35,234 nt of DNA. It comes from a virus. Under the pieces are notes generated by a model. It saw only the letters and a program-made list of their open reading frames with translations. It did not search any database and was not told the DNA's origin. Where the stretch lies: the IMG/VR virus record IMGVR_UViG_3300020438_005163, positions 1-35,234 of that record. One strand, written 5' to 3'. The translations under genes and the position numbers were made by a program. The first letter of the stretch is position 1. The number at the start of each line of letters is the position of its first letter. This document shows positions 1 to 6,642 of this stretch, piece after piece.

Positions 1-250
1 ACTTCCACGGTGCCAGACCTGATGTGATACGAAAGAAATTGAAACCATTGAGTATGTTCCAATCGATAATCCTATCTAAATCCATGGCATTGGCCAATGT
101 CAATTCACTAGCATAATCCAAACCCTTAGACTCAAAGGTTCGTTTAATCATCGACCTACCAGTAGTGATAGGTGGGATACCCCTTTCTCGACCACCATAT
201 TTCTGTGGGTAACTTAACTGCATGTTAATACAAGCATAACCTAAGTTCAT
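1..250 (-). CDS. uvsE: UV DNA damage endonuclease, UvsE/UVDE family (N-terminal part, cut by window edge)
   Basis: The first 83 codons of a gene that runs off the left edge. The start ATG at 250-248 is preceded by AAAGGA. The translation opens with LGYACINMQLS, then has TTGRSMIKRTFESKG, a leucine- and asparagine-rich helix (ELTLANAMDLDRI), and WNILNGFNFFRITSGLAPW. This is the N-terminal pattern of the UvsE TIM-barrel endonucleases, which nick DNA 5' of UV photoproducts and start alternative excision repair. The metal-binding His and Glu residues lie in the missing part, so activity cannot be judged. It is the most downstream gene of the minus-strand array, close to the MBD4-like glycosylase at 864-1259, which suggests a small DNA-repair group. 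Family assignment is by recalled sequence pattern. Confidence 0.85.
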   Translation of the reverse strand, partial: MNLGYACINMQLSYPQKYGGRERGIPPITTGRSMIKRTFESKGLDYASELTLANAMDLDRIIDWNILNGFNFFRITSGLAPWK

Positions 251-253
251 ATT

Positions 254-391
254 TTATCCTTTATGTATGAATAGAAAGTATAAATATACCAAACTTGCTA
301 TTGAAAAACAAGCAATTTTTACATATTCAAAGAAAATATCTTCATTGGTTGCTTTTCTTTTACTCTTCTCTACTTTATCCCAATTATTCAT
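254..391 (-). CDS. Small single-helix membrane protein, unknown function
   Basis: A 45-residue protein if the ATG at 391 is used. It has a charged N-terminal half (NNWDKVEKSKRKATNED) followed by one hydrophobic segment (IACFSIASLVYLYFLFI) and a short basic end, so it is probably a single-pass membrane protein. The frame stays open to an alternative ATG at 436 and a GTG at 493, but none of these starts has a convincing Shine-Dalgarno sequence. The shorter version was chosen because it leaves the 465-854 gene intact. It ends 3 bases before uvsE. Such tiny membrane proteins are common in phage genomes; no function is recognised. Confidence 0.5.
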   Translation of the reverse strand: MNNWDKVEKSKRKATNEDIFFEYVKIACFSIASLVYLYFLFIHKG

Positions 392-464
392 AACTAATCT
401 ATTGATGTAATTAAATAAATACAGACTATAATGCATATAATCACTAAAAAACCACCTAACCAAA

Positions 465-854
465 TCATTCCCACCCCCAAAAATTAGAAGCACCTGTGTA
501 AGGTATTCTGATTAAATGATACATCCTACCATCCACTTGAAATAATCCAGCAGTTTTATCAGGATTAGATATCTCAAATGCAACTCTCTTGTAAATAATC
601 TCTAATGTCTCTTCTTTTTGTGGTTCTGGCATATTCATAATACTTTGTGGATATATTAACTCAATACCCATTTCCAACCTACAATCAGGTACAGGATCTA
701 ATGGCACAATCTGATATGGAACTAACTCTGGTGGTATTGGTAATAATTCAAAATTAGAATTCACATAGTAATCAAGCTCTTGACCTCTGGTAACTGATAT
801 TAAGGTTATAATAACTATCAAAAGATGTATGGCGCTAAGTGTTGTTTTTTTCAT
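465..854 (-). CDS. Small exported protein, unknown function
   Basis: A 129-residue protein with a clear signal-peptide-like N-terminus: MKKTT, then a hydrophobic stretch (AIHLLIVIITLISV) ending near TRG-QE around residue 24. The mature part is rich in proline (PIPPELVPYQIVPLDPVPD) and acidic residues, with no family I recognise. The ATG at 854 has a strong TAAGGAGAATAA ribosome-binding site. It lies 9 bases downstream of the MBD4-like glycosylase gene. It is likely periplasmic or outer-membrane-associated in a Gram-negative host. A role in lysis or superinfection would be a guess. Confidence 0.65.
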   Translation of the reverse strand: MKKTTLSAIHLLIVIITLISVTRGQELDYYVNSNFELLPIPPELVPYQIVPLDPVPDCRLEMGIELIYPQSIMNMPEPQKEETLEIIYKRVAFEISNPDKTAGLFQVDGRMYHLIRIPYTGASNFWGWE

Positions 855-863
855 TTATTCTCC

Positions 864-1259
864 TTATGTTACTCTTAAATATTCCATCAGAACCTTATCT
901 GTTGGATTTATTTTTCTGTTATCATTTTGAAATATCTCCCATGAATCACTAGCATATTGTCCAACTCCATATAATTCTTTGACATCACTAAATCCATTTA
1001 CCCACATCCAACTAAATTTAATCAGAGTCTTAGCTCTTCTATTATACAACCCCAATGGTTTTAATATTTCTGACAACTCCTCTTCATCTGCTTCCATCAT
1101 CTCGTACTCGGTTGGATACTTATCAAACAATTCATGTCGAACTCCATCTACCTGCTGTCGTTTAGTTAGATTTAGTAATATACAACATACCATCATCTTC
1201 CAAGGATCATCTTGATATACCTCTTGTAATAATGGTCTTATTATGTCTCTTATCTTCAC
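864..1259 (-). CDS. MBD4-like HhH-GPD DNA glycosylase (mismatch thymine/uracil type)
   Basis: About 131 residues, almost only the catalytic HhH-GPD domain. It shows DPWK near residue 18, a helix ILLNLTKRQQ, KPLGLYNRRAKTL near 67-79 and YGVGQYASDSW near 97-107. These follow the pattern of the C-terminal glycosylase domain of animal MBD4, including the Asp of the GNDSYRIF-type motif (here SDSWEIF, Asp about 105), the catalytic residue in that family. No Fe-S cysteine cluster of the Nth/MutY kind is seen. The family removes T or U from G mispairs arising by deamination. The start GTG at 1259 overlaps the deformylase stop in a GTGA junction; a GTG at 1271 is also in frame. The protein ends soon after the NPTDK segment, like the compact MBD4 domain. 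Confidence 0.75.
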   Translation of the reverse strand: MKIRDIIRPLLQEVYQDDPWKMMVCCILLNLTKRQQVDGVRHELFDKYPTEYEMMEADEEELSEILKPLGLYNRRAKTLIKFSWMWVNGFSDVKELYGVGQYASDSWEIFQNDNRKINPTDKVLMEYLRVT

Positions 1260-1888
1260 TCCATCACCCACCCATCATTTATAAACTTTTGTGCCTTCTT
1301 GTATTTCAATACCTTAACAGCATCACCTTTTTTAATAGTGACTAAATTATTACGACCAATCTTCTTCTCTGATTTAGTTGGTTCTAATTTAATCTCTCTG
1401 TCGTAAATGGTTATGCCATTCAAATGGTCAATCTCATGCTGAACACAAACAGATTCTAACAATCTTAACTCCGAGTCTTTATTTTTTCTTTCCACTTCCC
1501 AACTACCACGACTCTCATCTGCTGGAATCTTAGCACCACTAAAATACCAACCACATTCTTCTTGTGCAGTTTGAATGATTACATCTCTGTATCTTTTAGT
1601 TCTGATGGCATGACCTGGATAAGATAAACAACCCTCTCCATATACTATTTCAAATTCCTTCTCAATGTACTTAGGGTTGATGAGTACCAAAGGTTCAACA
1701 ACATTGACAACGGCCACTTGTGCATCAATTCCCACTTGATTAGCTGCCAGCCCAATACCGTCCCCTCTTTTGTTAAGTATCTGAAATAGTTCTTCTGCAA
1801 TAGCCAGTCCTTCTTCAACTGATACCTCTCTTAGTTTTTTATTGATGATAGGGTTATCATCATTATTACAATTTATTATTTTATTCAT
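1256..1888 (-). CDS. def: Peptide deformylase with an insertion and a C-terminal extension
   Basis: A 210-residue protein with all three deformylase motifs: GIGLAANQ (44-51), EGCLSYPG (85-92) and HEIDHLNG (151-158). The Cys and two His that bind the metal are intact. The enzyme removes formyl groups from nascent proteins, and deformylase is a known auxiliary gene of marine phages. It differs from the short phage forms in two ways: about 40 residues between motifs 2 and 3 contain a charged insert (YFSGAKIPADESRG and following), and about 30 residues after the usual end hold a lysine-rich module (TIKKGDAVKVLKYKKAQ, ending DGWVME). The ATG at 1888 lacks a clear ribosome-binding site. It overlaps the downstream glycosylase start. 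Confidence 0.92.
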   Translation of the reverse strand: MNKIINCNNDDNPIINKKLREVSVEEGLAIAEELFQILNKRGDGIGLAANQVGIDAQVAVVNVVEPLVLINPKYIEKEFEIVYGEGCLSYPGHAIRTKRYRDVIIQTAQEECGWYFSGAKIPADESRGSWEVERKNKDSELRLLESVCVQHEIDHLNGITIYDREIKLEPTKSEKKIGRNNLVTIKKGDAVKVLKYKKAQKFINDGWVME

Positions 1889-1894
1889 ACTGAT

Positions 1895-1923
1895 AACTTA
1901 CGAAAAAATAATCAATTTGTCAA
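1895..1923 (-). promoter_or_regulatory. Possible sigma70-type promoter just upstream of def
   Basis: On the minus strand TTGACA (1918-1923) is followed after 17 bases by TAAGTT (1895-1900), 6 bases before the deformylase ATG. The -35 box is perfect; the -10 box matches at only 3 of 6 positions. If real, the transcript would start near the start codon, which would fit the missing ribosome-binding site. In DNA this AT-rich it may be chance. Confidence 0.2.
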
Positions 1924-2087
1924 GGAATTTCTTTTAATATATGCCTTGGAACTACAAATATTTGTCCCATGTTATTCAAGACTCTGGCGTGTCCATCCCT
2001 CTCGTGTTCTATCGTTACCTTTTCATTCACGTGTAGTGTTCCATTTTCATTGTGAAAATCTTTTACCAATACTGCTTTTTTCTTCAT
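1920..2087 (-). CDS. 55-residue SH3-like small protein
   Basis: A short gene: ATG at 2087, TGA at 1920-1922, 55 codons. It begins MKKKAVLVKDF, continues through alternating hydrophobic and charged strands (TLHVNEKVTIEHERDG, ARVLNN, GQIFVVPRHILKEIP) and looks like a small beta-barrel of SH3 or KOW type. The start overlaps the stop of the HNH-like gene by four bases (ATGA), the same junction used across the window, which supports it as a real gene. Function is unknown; nucleic-acid or protein binding is only a guess from the fold impression. Confidence 0.6.
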   Translation of the reverse strand: MKKKAVLVKDFHNENGTLHVNEKVTIEHERDGHARVLNNMGQIFVVPRHILKEIP

Positions 2088-2590
2088 TTGTAAAATACTC
2101 CTGCTGATGGGAAATGACCGTTAAAAGACAAATAACAATTAGGACATAAAAGTCTGATGTTATTCATCGTTGTGTTGCTACTATCCCCATCTTTAAAATC
2201 TATTAATAATGCTACTTTATCCTTAGTCATTACAATTTCGTTATAACTACAATTACTACATTCTTCATTCGTCCAGCCATCTTCAATTAATCTCTTCTTC
2301 AAATAACTTCTAGTTAATTTTACTTTTCTATCTGTGGATAGCAATTCTTCTAAAGATTTTCTATATTTACCATAGCCTTTTTTAATACCAACACCTCGTT
2401 GATTAAGGTGTTGTTCCCAAACTCCGTATATTTTAGCATATTTACGGTAAGTTAAGTAATTAACACCCAACCATCTAGATGCTTCAGAATTCGATTTAGT
2501 TTGTTTCTGAGCATCTTCAATCATCTTCTTGGTAATAGTTTTTTTTCTACCAGGTATTTTAATAGGTTTTTCAAAACTACGACTTGACAT
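2084..2590 (-). CDS. HNH-like zinc-finger protein lacking the catalytic histidine
   Basis: A 168-residue protein with two parts. Residues 1-60 are basic and contain a helix-turn-helix-like stretch (KSNSEASRWLGVNYLTYRKYA) of the kind found in homing-endonuclease DNA-binding regions. Residues 105-160 form an HNH-like zinc finger with C111-x2-C114 and C149-x2-C152 around IDFKDGD and an NIRLLCPNC segment. In active HNH enzymes the DF position is DH, and CPNC is followed by His; here these are Phe 132 and Tyr 153. It is therefore probably a DNA-binding protein, or an inactive or retuned nuclease. The ATG at 2590 has AAAGGT upstream and lies inside the end of the preceding gene. Confidence 0.7.
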   Translation of the reverse strand: MSSRSFEKPIKIPGRKKTITKKMIEDAQKQTKSNSEASRWLGVNYLTYRKYAKIYGVWEQHLNQRGVGIKKGYGKYRKSLEELLSTDRKVKLTRSYLKKRLIEDGWTNEECSNCSYNEIVMTKDKVALLIDFKDGDSSNTTMNNIRLLCPNCYLSFNGHFPSAGVFYK

Positions 2591-2798
2591 ATACCTTTAA
2601 TTTTGGCTGAAATCTTGTAGTTAAATTTTCAACTATGTCATGACATATAGTCTCATCTATCTTACGATAAATTTTGTCCGTGTTTAATGGTTTTAACCTA
2701 AAGGTTTCCCCAGCAACTACGTCACCATATATCTGTTCCTCAAAATCACTACCTAAACTTGGTGGATCATATCTATCTTTAGCGTGGTCATTTGACAT
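2577..2798 (-). CDS. Small conserved-looking protein, unknown function
   Basis: A 73-residue, charged, soluble protein (MSNDHAKDRYDPPSLGSDFEEQ at the N-terminus, basic QPKLKVYVKS at the C-terminus). It has no cysteine pair, signal or membrane segment. It starts at the A shared with the upstream stop codon (TAATG at 2798) and overlaps the HNH-like gene by 14 bases, so it is translationally embedded between its neighbours. No family recognised. Confidence 0.6.
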   Translation of the reverse strand: MSNDHAKDRYDPPSLGSDFEEQIYGDVVAGETFRLKPLNTDKIYRKIDETICHDIVENLTTRFQPKLKVYVKS

Positions 2799-2998
2799 TA
2801 CACTTCTCCACTTTTTAGTTGGTTTAAAGCCTTCACAATATACTCTAAATTTTCAGAGACTAACTCCGTTGGATTTACTTTTTTATAAGTGACCTTGACA
2901 GCATCTTTCTTCTCGTACAACTCAATTTCCAATTTATCATATAAATTGTCAACTGCATTTCTGATGTTGTTAAGTATTCTTAATTGTTCTTCATTCAT
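2798..2998 (-). CDS. Small helical protein, unknown function
   Basis: A 66-residue protein, almost entirely predicted helix: EEQLRILNNIRNAVDNLYDKLEIELYEKK at the start and LVSENLEYIVKALNQLKSGEV at the end, with a heptad-like spacing of Leu/Ile that suggests a coiled coil or helical hairpin. The ATG at 2998 has a good GGAG ribosome-binding site and overlaps the preceding gene by 8 bases. No known family. Confidence 0.6.
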   Translation of the reverse strand: MNEEQLRILNNIRNAVDNLYDKLEIELYEKKDAVKVTYKKVNPTELVSENLEYIVKALNQLKSGEV

Positions 2999-3341
2999 CT
3001 TTGAACTCCAATTCGATTTGATTTTCTTTGTTGTTTTCTTTTTCTAACACACAACCCAAATGGTTTGTGCCAGATAAATAATCATAGTCCACTTCATGTG
3101 TGTGTTTTCCACATATACCACAAGTCCAATGTTCCATGTAAAGTTTTTTAGCCTTGTCGCTTGTATCCTCTTCAAACTCAGGCAGTTCTTCTATCTCATC
3201 AATGTAATTAAAGATAAAGGAACTTATATCATTGTTAATTTTCTTTAGCTTTTCCAATGCCAATTCCCTAACAAACGGTTTCTCATCTGTATTTTGTATG
3301 GTTGACATTAGATTGTTTATATATAAACCTAATTTATTCAT
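2991..3341 (-). CDS. Zinc-knuckle protein, unknown function
   Basis: A 116-residue protein. Residues 1-65 are helical and acidic (EEIEELPEFEEDTS-like). Residues 68-98 hold a treble-clef-like zinc site, CGICGKHTHEVDYDYLSG then NHLGC, that is C-x2-C, His residues and a final Cys. The end is acidic. The ATG at 3341 follows AGAGG and the only clear intergenic gap in the left part of the window (3342-3371), so it may head a small transcription unit of orphan and DNA-repair genes. Function unknown; zinc binding is inferred from residue spacing. Confidence 0.6.
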   Translation of the reverse strand: MNKLGLYINNLMSTIQNTDEKPFVRELALEKLKKINNDISSFIFNYIDEIEELPEFEEDTSDKAKKLYMEHWTCGICGKHTHEVDYDYLSGTNHLGCVLEKENNKENQIELEFKDE

Positions 3342-3371
3342 GATAACCTCTATTATACCTATAAATATATA
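3342..3371 (-). promoter_or_regulatory. Short AT-rich intergenic gap with a -10-like box
   Basis: Thirty bases separate the GT2 gene from the zinc-knuckle gene. On the minus strand they hold a perfect TATAAT (3352-3357), followed 10 bases later by the ATG, with AGAGG between. No -35 box is seen 17 bases upstream. On the plus strand TATAAATA (3360-3367) matches the T4 late-promoter box but points away from any gene. A promoter here is possible, not shown. Confidence 0.25.
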
Positions 3372-4586
3372 CTATTTCTTGCAAACGATTAAATCTTTTT
3401 CGTATGTCTTTAAGTTCTTAACCTTAACACTAAATACATCCAACTCAAACTCACCTATCTCACCTTGCTCTTCTAATATCTCAGGCAGTTGAGTTAACAT
3501 TTGAAAGTTCTGATGATTTAAATACTGGCAATCGATGTGAACCACAATGTCATTTGTTGGATTCATGTGTTGTGAATGTATCCTCTTACTTAACTTAAAG
3601 TCTGTATTTGGTTGTTCATTCTCTATGTATTTGTTTACATGGAATCCCTTATGTCCAACCCAATCACCATAGATATCCGAACACCACGGTTCTAATTCTT
3701 GTAATGCTTCAAGTCCACAGTTCTCTACCACAAATCCTATATTATATTTTGGTGGTATTATTGGCATCATGTAAGAATCATGTTTTACAAAATGTCCCCA
3801 CTTACGAATAAAGTTACGGGTTGACCTTTGATTCTGTTTCAACCACTCGTCTGTTTCTCTGTTCTTCATGAATACTTGACCATCAGGATTTCTTTTAGCA
3901 CCGTCAGCAAATCTACTACCACGACAGGTCATATGATATACAAAACCTTGCCAGGTCTGTCTTAAATCATAACCAGCCAACACAAACCTATTGAATATAT
4001 CCGAATCCTCTTTTGACTGTGGAGCATACAACGGGTCGTGTCCACCTATGGCAAGAAAGTCTTCCTTGTACATAGCCCACGGAGCAAAGATACCTCTTGT
4101 ATATTTTTCTGGTCGTTCTTCATTTATCCAACTTAATAATCCTTGTTCATCAAACTCTTCAGGTTCTATTCCGAAGTCCTTCAATACCTTTTCAGGTCCG
4201 TCTGGATGTAGTGGTGGTTCTATTCTTGTAGCACTTACCACACTACCCTTAGTTAGTTTATCCAACACGGCTTCATCCATACCAGGACAAGCATACATGT
4301 CAGCATGATAAATCATAACAATATCACTTGTCGCCATATCTACGAGCGTATCATAGAGAATGGTATGTCCAAGTCTTGTAGGTCCTTCGTTCCTATGTAT
4401 CCTTACATTCTTATCCTTTTCAGCAATCTCTTGCATCCACTCCCAAGTACCATCATTTGAAAAATCATCAGCCCAACATATCTCGTGTCTGTATCCAAGA
4501 TTCTTTCTGATAGAGTTGTAGCTCCATTGTAGGTATTTTAAATTGTTTCTACTCGGTTGTATAAAACTTATTACTCTGTCACTCAT
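3372..4586 (-). CDS. Family 2 glycosyltransferase (GT-A fold)
   Basis: A 404-residue protein. The N-terminus (VISFIQPSRNNLKYLQWSYNSI) is the usual GT2 nucleotide-binding start; WADDFSNDGTWEWM follows, and the metal-site region reads IVMIYHADMY around residue 95. Residues 170-240 hold the acceptor half: MYKEDFLAIGGHDPLY, KEDSDIFNRF and HMTCRGSRF. About 130 residues after the catalytic domain are less conserved. It is a paralogue of the shorter GT2 at 9774-10679, sharing the GGxDP, ED-D-F and SRF blocks. Probably adds a sugar to a surface glycan; donor and acceptor unknown. It overlaps the MazG-like gene upstream by 8 bases. Confidence 0.85.
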   Translation of the reverse strand: MSDRVISFIQPSRNNLKYLQWSYNSIRKNLGYRHEICWADDFSNDGTWEWMQEIAEKDKNVRIHRNEGPTRLGHTILYDTLVDMATSDIVMIYHADMYACPGMDEAVLDKLTKGSVVSATRIEPPLHPDGPEKVLKDFGIEPEEFDEQGLLSWINEERPEKYTRGIFAPWAMYKEDFLAIGGHDPLYAPQSKEDSDIFNRFVLAGYDLRQTWQGFVYHMTCRGSRFADGAKRNPDGQVFMKNRETDEWLKQNQRSTRNFIRKWGHFVKHDSYMMPIIPPKYNIGFVVENCGLEALQELEPWCSDIYGDWVGHKGFHVNKYIENEQPNTDFKLSKRIHSQHMNPTNDIVVHIDCQYLNHQNFQMLTQLPEILEEQGEIGEFELDVFSVKVKNLKTYEKDLIVCKK

Positions 4587-4839
4587 TTATCAAGTTGCTC
4601 CATTTTTTTAACTTTTTGTTTTTTATTTCCATACGTTCAGATATACCCTCAGATGTAACTAAACCACGATCCATTATTAAATTTATCATAAATAATACAT
4701 CACCAACTTCCTCTGTTAATCTATCATCTTTGTAATTTTCACAACGAATGGCTTTACTGCATGCTTCAATTAACTCTCCACACTCTTCCATTGTGATTAC
4801 CATCAGTTCAGTATTATATTCTAATTTTTTATTTATCAT
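4579..4839 (-). CDS. MazG-like nucleotide pyrophosphohydrolase
   Basis: An 86-residue single-domain protein with the two acidic helices of the all-alpha NTP-PPase fold: ITMEECGELIEACSK and DRLTEEVGDVLFMINLI, the E-x2-E and E-x2-D metal ligands. The family hydrolyses NTPs or dNTPs to monophosphates; phage MazG proteins are proposed to reshape nucleotide or alarmone pools. It starts at ATG 4839 (a TTG at 4842 is also in frame) and overlaps the ends of both neighbours. It sits inside the sugar cluster rather than beside DNA-metabolism genes, so its substrate cannot be inferred from context. Confidence 0.8.
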   Translation of the reverse strand: MINKKLEYNTELMVITMEECGELIEACSKAIRCENYKDDRLTEEVGDVLFMINLIMDRGLVTSEGISERMEIKNKKLKKWSNLINE

Positions 4840-5710
4840 CAATAACAGCCCTACCTTTAAGATTCTTCCAATCTTCTTCTGGTCTGACCTCTAAGTTCTT
4901 TTCCCAAGCACCTCTTAATACACTTGGATTTATACTAAACATCTCAGCAAAATCAATCATCGCCTGTATGTCTTTTGGGAAACAACTACCACCGAATCCA
5001 AACTTACCATCAGGACCTGGTACATTCATATGTGAATGCCCTATCCTACCATCTGATACAAATCCACTTACAGCCTCATCCCAATTAGCATCTATCTTTT
5101 CTGCTATCTGATACATCTCATTCATAAACGACACCTTAGTAGCAAAGAAGCAATTATTCATGTACTTAATCAACTCAGCAGTTTCATAACTTGTTTCCAT
5201 TATCGCAACACAATCACCAAACCTGTCTTTGATTAATTGAACAAATTTTTCTGATTGCATAAGACTACCCATCTTACCATTATTACCAACTATAAAACGA
5301 CTCTGATTTATAAAGTCAAAATTAGCAGACCTTTCAGTTAGAAACTCTGGATTAAATAATATATTTAATTGTGGATACTTTGTCTGTAGTGACCATGTGG
5401 TGCCAGGTATTACAGTAGACCTAATCAGAATAGCATTTTCTCTTCCCTCATGAACTTTACTTATATCATTTAAAGCACCCTCTAAGATATCAAGATTAAT
5501 TGAACCATCTTCATTTGCTGGAGTTGGTACTGATAAAAATATAAAATCAGATTTATTAACGGTTTCTTCTAATGTATGAGTTGATTTATTTGGATTTTTA
5601 TCGTAAACTCTAACCTCAGCATCACAACCAACCTGTGGTGAAAAACCAAACTTAACTGCTCCACCTACAAATCCATTACCAACCACACCTATCTTTTGTT
5701 TTAATATCAT
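4829..5710 (-). CDS. UDP-glucose/GDP-mannose dehydrogenase family, short form
   Basis: A 293-residue protein. GVVGNGFVGG (8-17) is the NAD-binding glycine motif, FLSVPTPANEDGS (58-70) and STVIPGTT (98-105) are family signatures, and GFGGSCFPKD (238-247) carries the catalytic Cys 243. These enzymes oxidise the C6 alcohol of a nucleotide sugar to the carboxylate (UDP-Glc to UDP-GlcA, or related). The usual C-terminal UDP-binding domain of about 100 residues is missing: the protein ends about 45 residues after the catalytic Cys, a truncation that would normally affect substrate binding. ATGA overlap with the upstream gene. The exact sugar is not determined. Confidence 0.85.
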   Translation of the reverse strand: MILKQKIGVVGNGFVGGAVKFGFSPQVGCDAEVRVYDKNPNKSTHTLEETVNKSDFIFLSVPTPANEDGSINLDILEGALNDISKVHEGRENAILIRSTVIPGTTWSLQTKYPQLNILFNPEFLTERSANFDFINQSRFIVGNNGKMGSLMQSEKFVQLIKDRFGDCVAIMETSYETAELIKYMNNCFFATKVSFMNEMYQIAEKIDANWDEAVSGFVSDGRIGHSHMNVPGPDGKFGFGGSCFPKDIQAMIDFAEMFSINPSVLRGAWEKNLEVRPEEDWKNLKGRAVIDDK

Positions 5711-6642
5711 ATAAAAACATCCTCAATTTTATTTAGTATTTTTGTGTAATCATTTTCATCACCTTCATCTAAGACGACATGAATTTCAGCATCTGATAAT
5801 TTATTAACATAAGAGTTTTCTTTAGTTAAATAACCAGGTCTTAATTCTTTTCCATGTGGTACATAAAATAACACTTTTTTATCAAAATAGCAAGTTAAAA
5901 TTCCACCACCACCATTAGTAGTTATGAAACCATCAGCTCCAGCAAAACATTTTAACTGAAATTCATTATAATTGTCCGTATCAAAATCATTTAAATTATA
6001 TACAGTATCATAATATCCACATAAATCATAGTCGCTAAGTATACCTTGATCAGTTATTTCCATAAACTCATGACCACCATGTAGTGTAGCCATTTCATTT
6101 TGGTCTAATGTAAACTCTGTATTATTTGGTCTCTTATAAACTATATTATATCCAGCATCCGTTAACTCAGAAAAAATCCAACTAAGAGTTTGTAAATTAA
6201 AATATCTCCTTGATTCTGTTATGTCATTTCCAAACTCTATATTGTAATTGTTGTTTACAACCACATAAGGTTTTAAATCTGTAAATTCATTCCAAAATCC
6301 AAAGTGATTTTTATAAGGTGGTGGTGTCCATTGTGAGTAATCCAATACACCATTTGCTTCTGTCTGTTCATCTTGAGTTAACTTATCATAAGTCTTACCA
6401 AATACAGCCTCAGCATTATGGTGAACCCAATTATTTGGAACATCGTTTAATCCATTTTGATTCATATCAAATGTTCGATAATCAAATCTCTCCTCTACAT
6501 CATCACAGAAATAATAAAATGGTTTCATACCTTTACTTGTTATTACTCTTTCTAATTGATTATTCTGATGTAACCAATAAGCATATGGTATCACACATAT
6601 CAACTCCGAAGCAAATTCACAATTAGTTTTAATTGTTTTCAT
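5707..6642 (-). CDS. Probable GT-B-type glycosyltransferase
   Basis: A 311-residue soluble protein. The C-terminal half resembles the nucleotide-binding half of GT-B glycosyltransferases: KCFAGADGFITTNGGGGILTC, where a glycine-rich turn follows a beta strand, then KKVLFYVPHGKELRPGYL. The N-terminal half (FASELICVIPYAYWLHQN) resembles the start of heptosyltransferase-like folds that recognise an acceptor. I do not recognise an exact family. Its position between a nucleotide-sugar dehydrogenase and a methyltransferase, with four-base overlap downstream, supports a glycan role. Confidence 0.5.
   Translation of the reverse strand: MKTIKTNCEFASELICVIPYAYWLHQNNQLERVITSKGMKPFYYFCDDVEERFDYRTFDMNQNGLNDVPNNWVHHNAEAVFGKTYDKLTQDEQTEANGVLDYSQWTPPPYKNHFGFWNEFTDLKPYVVVNNNYNIEFGNDITESRRYFNLQTLSWIFSELTDAGYNIVYKRPNNTEFTLDQNEMATLHGGHEFMEITDQGILSDYDLCGYYDTVYNLNDFDTDNYNEFQLKCFAGADGFITTNGGGGILTCYFDKKVLFYVPHGKELRPGYLTKENSYVNKLSDAEIHVVLDEGDENDYTKILNKIEDVFI

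Noticed and set aside
6318-6626. Plus-strand open frame of about 100 codons
   Set aside because: Antisense to the GT-B-like gene; His- and Ser-rich composition expected from the opposite strand of AT-rich coding DNA; no ribosome-binding site.
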